From assembly GCA_019843655.1 (NCBI GenBank), contig JACDQD010000007.1:9917600-9981599 (forward strand): DNA of 64,000 nucleotides, in the 5' to 3' direction. The translations under genes and the position numbers were made by a program. Shown here in pieces: positions 25,464-37,400 of this stretch. Numbering within the stretch: position 1 is the first letter of the stretch; every line of letters starts with the position of its first letter. The notes under the pieces were generated by a model. That model made no database searches and was not told the origin of the DNA. It saw only the letters and a program-made list of their open reading frames with translations. This DNA is from Lethocerus indicus (Eukaryota; Arthropoda; Insecta; Hemiptera; Belostomatidae).

Positions 25464-28400
25464 CTGAAATTGAATGAAACAAAGTCCCGTCCACGGTTAG
25501 TTCAGACACCGAGTTAGTTCTGACAACCCACCGAAAAAAACCGTGCTGACAGGTCACTGTTTGGACGTCCGAGACAATAAAAAACATGGCCGAAAAAATA
25601 ATGCCTAATAACTGTGTGCAAACATTTGAAACGTGCATGTACCACTGTTGAAACTGCATGCCTCAACTAACTGTAAACATGTAATCAAGCCTAATTAATT
25701 TGACTATCTTCTTCTAATGTTCTCTATCTTCTTATCATTTGAATCTTGCAGAGAGAAAACAAAAATGTGGAATGGCAATTTCGGAATGTACCAATGGCAT
25801 TAAACGGAATGTTACGATGCATCTCATCCAAATAAAATGCAATAAAATCATGTAGCAATTAAATGCAATAATCATAAAAAAAAATTAAAATTTTCCCCAG
25901 AATCCTTTATTCGGAACGCGTATCCACAGGAGACAGGAAGAGCCTATTGGCTGAAATTGTAATAAGGACAGAACGGATATACGGGACATGGCGTGCCAAT
26001 ATCATTCCGGGTTGACTTCTGCACAGACACCAAGGAATCATTCGTCACAATCAACATAAATAACATTCTTATAATAGAAATATCACTCCGATACCTCCGC
26101 TGGAAGGATAATAACGATGGTCTAAAATTTCATATTCATTTAATGGCTGGTAGGTATTGTCCTATCGATTGGCTGCAATTCTGATTTAATATCGTTATAT
26201 TTTAAATTAAAGTGCAGACAATTCCATTTCAATCCCTAAACAGAATCACATATTCATAATAATATAATATACATATCTCACAGAAATAAAAATAAATAAA
26301 TAAACAAAACGAAAAAATAAATAATACTCGTTACAATATTGAACACAATAGGAAATTATGTTTTATCATGGCTATTTTCATCCTCCTTTAACTATATTAG
26401 AATACCTTTATCCTATATTTAATTATATTATTATGTTATTATAATTTAAACATTTCTTATTCCGTACAATATTATGACAATTATTTAAAAAATGACTAGC
26501 AATAAATCTATCAAATTTAATCTGCCTAATTTTATTAATTAATTTCGGAATGTAACAAACGTAGGGAAATACAACTAAATATTGAGTTTGTTTTGTTTTA
26601 CCTGGTCGTTGCACTTTAAACGGTTCATCAGATTCCAATGGCTCACTGAGGCCAACTTCATTTCGTGCAAAGATTCGAATCAAATATTCGTGATTTTCCT
26701 GTAGAAACAAAACAATATTTCAATTTGTATTACAAGAACGCAGGCCCACAACAAGTCAATTAAAAGCCACTGTTGACTCGGGTGCGGTAATATTTCTAAT
26801 GACGCGAATTAATATAAGTGTCTAAAAAGCATGATAAAATTGTACCTAAAGTAGGCGTAGATTTAATTTTAAACCCAATATTTCCATGAGAAATGATTAT
26901 GAGCCACTCTCTCAATTTTTAATTCATATTTATTTAATACGAGAATATTATTTTTTTAAATTTAAAATATTGTATTTTAGAGGCCCGAGACCGTTCTTCT
27001 TTTACATTCCACACGTTTTGCATTAGCTCTAAATGAAAATAAGGAGTTAAATAAAATGAAAACTCTCCTCCCGAGTTTTACATCCTGACACTACCTGCAA
27101 GTCTTTGATGGTGAGCTTCTGTACATCAGCCTTGACTTGGCCCACTTCCATCCACATTGTTCTCTTCATGTCCCTAACGGCTATCTTGTAGCCTTCGATG
27201 GGCGCGCCGCCGTCGCTTTCCGGCACACCCCACTCAACGACCACAGAGTTGGAGCTCGTCGATCTCACTTCCAGGGGAGCCGTCGGCGGCGATGGGACAG
27301 CTGCAACAGTATAACGGGCTCAATAAATAATTACATATATATATATATATATATATATATGTCAAGTAGCTTGATAATATTGGTATAAAGCCAGTGAAAT
27401 ATGTATAAAAACAAACTGGGCTAATGAACTTTCAAATTTCGAATTCAACGGTTTATATACTACAACTGTGGTACTGACTGGCATGGGTCTTGAGGCTGAC
27501 TAGGCTGGTCGTCGCTGGGTAACTGAGACCGACTGCGTTTTCGGCGAAAACCCTGAAGTAGAATTCGGATTTTTCTTTCAGGTTCTCGACAGTGAAGGAA
27601 GTCACTGCTGGATCCAAAGTTGCCACTTTGGTCCACTTGCTGCTGGTAATTGGCTGTTTCTCGATCACGTAGCCTTGGCAGATTAAATTTCGAAAAGTCG
27701 GTATAATTGTGAAATACAATCGATACAATTATGCCTACAGTGCGAACGGTTTTCATTAGCGTAACGAAACGGACTTACCAGTAAGTTCAGAGCCACCGGT
27801 AGACTGTGGCGGATTCCACTGCAGCTTGACGCTCTTACTGGCAATGTTAACCACTGTCAGGTTCAATGGTGGCGATGGTGTAGCTAAAGAAAACGCAGAT
27901 TGTTTAAATAAATTCACCTATTGAGGCGAGGACACCATTAAATAGTAGGTTTGACCTCAGGTACAATAATTAACGTCCCTACGCCATTAAATCAGAAAAT
28001 GATGAGATGTAATCGAAGACTACACACCGCGGATTTTATTTACACTGAAACATAATTGTTCAGATTTTCAGAATGGGAAAAAACACGAACACATAAATAC
28101 AAGATGAGGAACTGGGGTATACGTCACGTGAAAACATATTCGTGCCAAGTTTAAAGAAGATTTCTTATTCGTTCAAAAGGGAACAGTACTACAGAGTGGA
28201 ATGAAAATCAAAAGTGAAGGAAAATGAAATGTTAATTTCTGACAGTTGATATGTAGAGACGTCACGAAAGAAGACATGTTTAACAATTGACAAAGTTAAA
28301 ATATAATTTCCCATATTCATGCGTATAATCGTTTCATCGTATCTAAAACAGAAACATAAATGTATTTATTCTTGAGGGTCATCAATAAAGTAGCATAACA

Positions 28401-31400
28401 CCGGTAGACATAAAGAACATAAAACAGGGCAGGTGTCAGGGCCAACATTGATATACTCACGAAGCCCTGAGTATCTCCTGGCGGGGTAAGAGCCCAGTAA
28501 AACAAATATAGCGTTCTGCTTTATGGTTCTCAACGATCCTAAGCATTTCAAATTATTGAATTAATCCGAGAGGAAATTAAAACAAGAAAAATTATTCGAC
28601 AAAAAACGGAATAGCAGAAAAAGGACATACTTTTCTTCCTGCCGGCTACAACTGGCTCTTCGGTACAATAGGGCGGGCCGGTTCCGACCTTGTTCCTGGC
28701 AGCGATCCTGAAATCGTAGGCGGTGTCCTTTTTCATTTCCGAAACTACGAACTGTGTTTCGTGCGATACCCCGAGCTGGAAAAGGGTTTCGGTATAAACG
28801 ATAGGGACGAACAATAAAAATTCGGATACAAGTGAATCAATAAAGTAGGCTGGGGACTCACTTTGGTCCAGGACGTCTTCTCAACCTCCTTCCACTCGAT
28901 TGAGTAGTCGATGATGGGACTTCCTCCGTCGGATAGGGGCGGCTCCCAGCTAATCGTGCACGATGTCTCCGTCACGCCGGAAACTCCCAGCGGACCGATA
29001 GGCTCGGACGGTTTGTCTGATATTTAAAATACAGAGAAAAACAAAATTAAGTTTCAGTACCAGAAAAATTGTTCCCCGTTAACCGGAGCTAAAGGCAGAA
29101 GAAGGGAGGAACACTAACCGAATTTGACCTTTACGATGACCTTTTCGCTCTCCCTGGCCTCAGAAATGCCAACCGGGTTCTGGGCGAATATCCTGAACAT
29201 ATACTCGGCGTCTGTAATCAACCGATGAATGGTATACGTTCTTGCGTCGCGTTCCACGTCCGCAACCTGCCAATTAACAATATTATACATTAACAAATAA
29301 TATTTTCTATCCGAATAGTTATCATTGAAATCTGTGCAATATATTTCACTCAAATTAGAAGATGGGCATTTAAATATAAACGCATACCGTAGATTTCGTG
29401 TGTTTCTGTCTCCTCTCGCTGGTTTGGTCTTTTGTTAGACCGGTTTCAGTAGCGCTGTTAGACACTTCCAAAGTGCCAAAGTGGCTAACACCGCTACTGA
29501 AGATGTCTAGCCGAAACCGGTTTAGCAAAAGACCAAACCAGAGAGAGGAGACAGAAACACACGAAATCTACGATAAATACTTTAATTATATTATAGATTA
29601 TTTAACTTTCTTAGTGTATGAAAATTAACGCGAATCTGCCAATGACAATGAAATTTGCCAGAAGAGCCTTTACCTTGGTCCAAATCATCTTCGTGACTTC
29701 GCACTTTTCCAACGAGTATTTTGAAATTTCAACGCCGCCGTCGTCTAGTGGAGGCTCCCAGCCGACCGTCACCGAGTCGGTGTCCACGTCCATCACGAAC
29801 AACTTCTTCGGCTTGCTCGGTTTGTCTGCGAAATAAAGGGCGACCGGTGTAAATGCCTAGTAGAAATTGCGTAAATACTGACCCCTTGACCACTCACAGA
29901 CTTAACAGACTTCACAGCTCTTGGTGCCGTCAGTTTGTAAGGTGAAGAAACATGCTGTTGATGTCTTCATGTAAATGCGTGACTCGTGTTTTTTTTCCAT
30001 ATGGCCACGAATTGTTCCCATAAAAGTGTTTTCTACAGCCCTCGATGTTCGAATGGATGTGAATATCAAAATACAAGAACTTGTATAAACGAAAAGTTGG
30101 AAAAACATTACTCTAATGAAATGAGAATTATCCCGGTTAAATATTAGTAACGGGTTCTGCCAAGTGCTGAAACTGGAATCTCGGTACGAGTAAAATGATT
30201 TCTAACGTGATGGTATGAAACATTCTTTTGTCTGGAAAGTATATGATGCGTGATGTTTTTGGAATAAGAGACGACACCGAAGTTGTGCAACGAAAACCGG
30301 CATGCAAAATACGTCAGAGGACATAAATGAGGGTGAGGGAATAAATTGGGGCTGGACGATGAATCGACTGTTCACAAACGATTCCGTGGAATGAACATTG
30401 GAATTGGGGTTTTCTCCGCATGCATATATACATATTGTCTCAGTATTTGACAACAATTATTCATGGAACGATTCCAACATCACAATAATAGACTATACAG
30501 AAACGGGAATTCTTTTTTTTACAATTTTCTAGAAAAACGAAAAAAACAACATATATTGGTTTTTAAAATTAACGTATAATTTACCACGAATCTGCACGAA
30601 AGGCGAAACCGACTTCCTCCTCGTATCATCTGCCATAATATATAAACAGAAATTTAATTAATTGTGAATTGGTATAAGCGATAAAAATAATTGGGCATGT
30701 ACTGGACCAAAAATGACTGAAACGTACCGATGACGCGCAGGTTGAGTGTTAGTGAGGCGGTGCCGGCTGTGTTGGTGGCGGCCACCTGGTAGGCGCCTGT
30801 GTCGCGTCTTTCCACCGAATAAATTGCAATTGTGGTCGTCGACTCATCCGTATAGATCTTCGCCTTCTTGTCTTCGACGATCGGCTTTCCGTCTTTGGTC
30901 CAGGCGATCTCCGGCTTCGGATGGCCCCTGAACTCGACCACCGGTTTCCACTGGCTGGTCACTCTCAGACTCTGGTTGAGCATCTCCTCGTCGATCTTAA
31001 GTGTCGGGGCATCTGCGAGCATTTGGCCGTTAATACCCGAAGAAAATTCCGACAACCCGAGAGGATAATTAATATAGAATAATAGTTAAATTTTCACCTT
31101 GGACTTTGAGGGTACAGGAGGTTTCGACAGTTCCCGCCGTGTTGGTCGCCTTGCAAGTGTACTTGCCGGCGGATGACTCGACACAGCTTTCTATCGTAAG
31201 CTTGGCGATGTTGCTGCTGAACGATATCGTTTTGATTTTGACTACTTTCTTGTCCTTCAGCCTGGAACAGGGAAGGATAAAGTATGGATTAGCCGATAAA
31301 TAAATACACGAACCGGATCATAAATTGGGAGAACAATATACGTTGAATTGAGCAGAAGAATGAACCGAATACTAGGAATCCCGTCGACGGGAGCGGAAGT

Positions 31401-34400
31401 ACTTAAATTGAAGGTACTGACCACTTGATTTCCGGTGTTGGGACGCCGCCTATGACGCAGGATAGGGTGGCAGGACTTCCGAGTCCTACTGTCAGGTCCT
31501 GGAGCGGCTGTTGTAGGGTGGGCGCGACGTTACCGCGCGGCGACGAGACGCGGACGAACTTGGTCGAGCCTGAGCACGGGCCCTGGCCCACACTGTTCAC
31601 CGCGCTAACCCTGAACATCACTTCAGAGTTGGTCTTCAGTTTCGTCACCTTGTGCGTCGTCTCCACTATATCAGTTATCTTGTGCCACCTGAAAACGTTA
31701 TCCGCAGTTAGATTGACGTTCAAAAAATGTATTCCTCTCGTTTCTTGTACGATGGTAACCGACTTTATCATGGGTGATGTCCCAATAACTTCATGCGTTA
31801 GTAATTGTGGAAACGGGAAAACCGATAACTAAACTTTACTAAACATTAGTTCGACTCTCCATTATCATTATTAAAATGAATTACGAAGTTGTCGTTCATT
31901 CGGAGATTTCTATGTCCTCTTAGATAACGTGTTCGGCATTCTATAAGTCGGCCGAGGCCTATTATGTTCTAATTTCTATTTTTCGAAAAAAAGAAGAAAA
32001 AAGTACGCTCTACTCACGTCATAAATTCCTCCTTGTCGTGATGTTCGAGGACGTACGATGTGATTGGAGAGTTGCCGTCGCTTTCGGGTGGTTTCCAGTG
32101 AACTGTGACAGAGGACTCGGTAGTCTCCACAATGTCCGGCGCGTTAGGAGCGCCCGGCACCTCTGTATCAACAAAGAACATGTGCAAATTCATAAATTGG
32201 ATTTTATGATTGGAAATCTCGTGCTAAATTCATATCTATAGCTGTTACCAATAATGACCCACGGTGGGGAATTACGAGGTGTAGAGGGCAATGACTTTTT
32301 AAAAATTCTAAAATCCACTGGCCACTCACCAATTATGATCAGAGTTAGCTCAGCAGACGCTTCTCCGACGTTGTTCCTCAATTTTAACGTGTAATTTCCG
32401 ACGTCAGATTCCTCAACCTTCTTTATAGTAAGTGAAGCAAATCCTTCCTCGAATTTAGTGGTAATCTGTAACAACGGACGCAAGGACTCAAGGTATTGAA
32501 GTTGGGGTAAATTAAACTGGTATAAGTGTTCGCGGAAAATATATCTAAGCGGATATAAATTACCCTCTTTGTTGTTTTGACGACATTGCCGTTGACGGTC
32601 CACTCTTCGGTTGGCTGTGGTGTTGCCGAAAAGTTAATTTGGAATGTAACATCTTCACCCTTCTTGACTCTGTACTCCCTCGGCCCAGGAGCTATCTTGG
32701 GACCGGTTTCGATGACTGATAACAAGACATGTAAACCGTTTAACTAACTGTTTCGATAAAATAATAAGGCGAAACCCTATTTTAAAAACGACTTACTTTC
32801 TATTTTGAGTTTAGTTGAAGTTTTGACGTTCATCGCAATGCAAGTATAGTCAGACTGGTCTTCGGTGGTCACCTTCTTTATCACCATTTTGCGTACTGCG
32901 CCGTCGACAGTTATTTCAACCCTGCCGGAAGGTTTCACTTCTTTTCCTTTCCTGCGATCAAAATGGTTTGTATTAGTTTTATCTTTATTATACGAGGTTG
33001 TAGGATAGATAAAACTCGATGTTAAAATTTACTTGAGCCACTTGACGTCGACATCGGGCCTCGATAGTTCGACTAAAAATTCAGCGTCGGCACCGACAGA
33101 TAACATTGTGACGTCCGGCAACCGTGTGATGAACTCCACTTTGGGCTCTGAAACGCCAACAACACTCATTATCTAAAAGCGAATTAGGACCTTCATTACC
33201 TGTTACCTTCAAGAATAAAAAATGCTGATGAATATTAGTTCCTTACTTTCTTTTCCTCCGTACCTGTATTATATATTATGAAAGAACATCCTGAATTAAG
33301 ATAAAATAATTCATTTTTCAGTTCAAAATTTGGAGATCTTGTCATATATTAGAAACTTAAGTTAATCGTCCAGTAATGAACAGCGATATTATTAATGTAA
33401 TGTTTGGAAGATATAATGTTTATAATATAAAAACCTTCGACGGTGAGTGTAGCGGTGGACATTTGATCTCCGACTCGGCAGCTGTAGACGCCGGCGTCAG
33501 AGTCCTCCGCCTGGTAGATCTTCAGCTTCTGCCTCTTGCCGTCGATTGAGAGCTGTACGTGCTCCGAGAACTGTAGCTCCACGTCGTCCTTGAACCACCT
33601 GACGAGGGCGTCGCCCTTCGTCAGCTCAACCTCGAAACTGGCCTTCTCGCCCCGCGTCACAGTCGTGTCTTGCATTTTCGTCAAAATTTCCGGCGGCAAT
33701 TCTACGCGAGAAATTGTACAATTTTAAAAAGAAAACTCCTTTATTCTTTTCTCAATACTGCCCAGATATTACACCGATGGACGGCTCGATTTCGATATTT
33801 CCCCCTTACGAATTAATGAGGGCGAATGAAAATCAACTTACCGATTACGGTGACCTCTGCGGAACACTCCTGATCGGTCAGTCGGCATATATACTCTCCT
33901 TCGTCGTGGACCGACGTGCTTCTGATCAGAAGTTTCCTGACGTTTCCAGTCTTCTCCAGTATAACTCTTCCTTCCTCAGGCTCCACTTCCATTCCGTCCT
34001 ACATTTAAAACAAAAAGTTCGTAAATTTAAAGTTTAAAGAGAAAAATACGAGGTTTCAATTATAATTTAATATCGGCATTCTAACCTTTTCCCAGACAAC
34101 GTCCGCTGTGTCGGATGAAATTTCCACCTCGAGAATCGCGCACTCTTGTTCCTTCACTTCGAAATCTTCCAACTTTTTCACGAAGAACGGTTTTACGTCT
34201 GAAAATCGGAACGATAAGAGTATTAAATATACCTTTTGTCCATTTAATATTGTAATTAGATCCTATTTAATAATTGGGAACTGTGATAATTGATTCTAGG
34301 CACCGTGGACTTTGAGAGTGGTCGATGTCTTCTGGTCTTTGACGGAGCAGGTGTACTCTCCGGAATCTCTCGGAATGGCCTTCTTGATGACCAGTCTCTG

Positions 34401-37400
34401 CCTCCTGCCTTCCTGAATTATCTCCCTGTGGTCCATACCCGACAGCTCCTTACCGTTGTGGTACCAGGTGGTGGACACGGTGTGCGATGTCTCGCATTCC
34501 AGAACTGTCGATTCGGTCTCGTCGACTTCCACAGCGCGGGGTAGCAGTTTCGTGAAAAACCTATTGTACGGGCGTTAATCAGAGCGTCAACAGGTTTAAA
34601 CTTAAAAGGTAACGCATACAATTGTGAAGTAGAACGCGATGAAACGCGAATACATCGAGACAACTTGTTTTGTGGTGTACAACGATGTACAATATATTTC
34701 TGGAGAAGTAAAAATGTTCGATGTTGAAAGTTATCGGAAAATATTACAATTAGACAAAAATTAGAGAAAATAAAGCGATAATACTATAAGCATATAGCCC
34801 TACAATAATAAACTGGTTCTCTATATTGAGCGTAATGATGGCGTAGTCTATACCGTGCGCCGTACTACATTGCAATACCCTATTACTAAAAAGCTGCCGA
34901 TTATTTCTGAATGCTTCTCTGCGTGTAAAATGCGTAATATAAAATAGAATAAAACATACACTTTCTCTACGTCGACAGTTAGCCGGGCGCCGTGAGTGGC
35001 CGTACCGACTGTGTTGGTGGCCACGCACTTGTAATCGCCCGCATCTTCTTCCGAGTCAGCGTCGACAATTTCCAAAACAATCTGCTCACCGTCGAACATC
35101 TCCGTTATCCTCGGCGAAGCCAGAAGCAGCTTATTGTTCCTGTAACGCGAACAAAGCCGCATTTTCAATAATATTGAACATCGAACATTAAGTTCGATAT
35201 AAATATTACCGAAAGTTAAACTGAACTTACCTGAACCAAGTGACAGACGGTATTGGATTGCCTACAACCTTGGCGACGAGTCTGACCGTTCCCTTTTCTC
35301 GTACTTTCTGCTCTTCGAATCTCTCCACGAACAGCGGAGCTTGCGGCTGGGGAAGTTCTGTTGAATACAAAAAGAAAGAACTTATATAAGTCAGAAAACC
35401 TCACCAATCGAACAAATACTTCCCTGAAAAAATAAATGTGGAAGAAGGTTTCGGGTGAAAAGTCACGAAAAATTCGGCATGCAGAGGAAAAAGGAACTCG
35501 GACTGATAAGCCGATTCCGCCCGAAAGCGAAGCTATCCCTACCATGACGTGAAAGCCCCAACCGGTCATCGATTTCTTCGGCAACCGCCCTATGTTTTAT
35601 CCCATTTACCTTCACAGTGACGTGGTTTTCGGTGTCTGAAAGTATTTAGTGTGTTACAAGAAAGCGAAAAATAAAGATTAATAAAGCGGCAGTCTCTTAT
35701 TTTTTTTTCAGTCTCATAAAATGTTTTTGGTCTCTTTAAGGGTATTTCCTCAACAGCGCAACTGAAAATGGCTTTAGTTCAGTAACTCAAGCAATTTAAA
35801 AGCGTCCGCTAGATTAAATAGATTATTTTGCCATTTTCTGAACCCGCTGAGAGAATACTCTCGAATATATATGTGTAATAGCAGGCCTGTAAGTAATGTG
35901 GACTCATACCAGTGCCGGAGGAGAGTGTTGTGAGAGTGCCATTCCTGTAAGTGAATGAGGCGGTTGAGGAGGACTCGTGTGTAGTAACTCTGGTCTGTGA
36001 CTGGGCCATTTCCGAGTGGAAATCGGAACTGGTGGCGGCCCGAGACATTCTAATCATCAGCCGGTCCAATATATTTTCGAGACGGTCGATTTTGTCCGTG
36101 ATCTTGGTCACGGCCTCGACCGACCTTTTCGACTTTGGGATCGGTGACGATCCCTACTCCCTCTGTGCCCTCCGTCACCTGCCTGCTTTCCACCGTTTTC
36201 ATTTCGTGCACCAGCTTTTCGACCAGCTTCTTTTCGTGTTTAATGTCCTCGGCGACAGTGTAGGCCGCCGCCCTCTCCATGTCGGCCGACTGTCTCTCGC
36301 TCGTCTCTACAACAGTGCACGCTTCCGATCCCGAGTCCTCCGGACTCACCTCTCTTTCCTGCCGACTGTCTGCAATTTTCATTAGTCGAAGCGAAAAGCG
36401 AAATAAAATTAAATGAAAAAAAAAATAATACGCATGCGGGATTTATAGCGGGTTCTGGTTAATTAAAAGCATACCATCTGTAACGATCAAACTTGGACGA
36501 GCTACAGCGGGTATAGTCCTTCGTCCTGAAAGCCATCAAGAAAAAATAACGCTCAGAAACGCAGGAACAAAAGAAAATTTTAAAAAACTATCGTGCCTAC
36601 GAGAAACTATTAATTTCAAATTATTGTAAATGTTAGACGATTAAAACTATTTATTAGGAAAACAGTAAAAGAATAATATAAATCCTTACATAAATACAAC
36701 GATTATTGTTCGCATACAAAAATAGTTATAAAACGCGAAACGACCTAGTTGGATTAATATAAATTTACGTACTCCGATCAAAATCTTCTTTTCGATACCT
36801 CGATACGATACGAAGGTTGAAAATATTCAGAAATAATGAACACGATCCTTGACGTTTAATTAAAACTTATTTCTCGACACATAAATTAATAACTGAGAGC
36901 TGTGGCATCAATCTGAAACTAAATCGGTCTATGAAAAGTCATTGGGCAAAACGAGAAGGAGAGCCAGCAGCCGCGGAGCGTTTGCCAAATCCTCGCTTCG
37001 TTGATTTCATAATAACACAAATCGGAAAGCCGAAACGAGAACTACGAACTTTACTAACGGATAGCCGTACTTGATTTTAATCGACTAAAGAACAGCCATG
37101 ACCGAAAAATATGTGCACGGATAAAGACAATAGCGATCACGTTTCCAATTTATCAATATTGGGATGGTAAAAGAATAGGGGGAAAAATAGAGTCGATCGC
37201 TTTAATCAGGGAAGCGGGGGAAGATTTTGGGGAAAAGCTGCTGCGGGTAAGCTCCCGGTTTGAGTTATATTTTCTAAAGATAAGTAGGGGGAACAAATGT
37301 GATGATTCGAATCGCCAGCCGGGCGTTTGTTTGAGGCGTGAAAAAAGTGCTATAGTTACGTTCAACGATGAGGTTGGCGGTAGTCTCAGCGGTGCCGTGT

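Larger units (their letters stand above)
26602..29825 (-). other. sls: sls: four C-terminal fibronectin type III domains
   Basis: Exons 29825-29674 and 29266-29119 (FN3 A), 29016-28862 and 28775-28631 (B), 27883-27779 and 27673-27479 (C), 27300-27095 and 26698-26602 (D). Every domain is split once, around its middle. A and B share the linker start KPS. Each shows the FN3 pattern: an early Pro, a central Trp (WEPPLDDGG, WEPPLSDGG, WNPPQSTGG, WGVPESDGG), and a late Tyr/Phe-x-Phe-R followed by Asn-x-x-G (FRIFAQNPVG, FRIAARNKVG, FRVFAENAVG, IRIFARNEVG). In muscle giant proteins such modules act as spacers and binding surfaces. Confidence 0.88.

Noticed and set aside
35564..35615. A tiny intron of about 20 nt splitting the exon at 35635-35543
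   Set aside because: Too short to be spliced; reading straight through gives a continuous in-phase peptide (HVTVKVNGIKHRAVAEE).
36961..36985. gagccagcagccgcggagc resembling the 530 loop of small-subunit rRNA
   Set aside because: Only a short chance match within an AT-rich sls intron; no flanking rRNA sequence.
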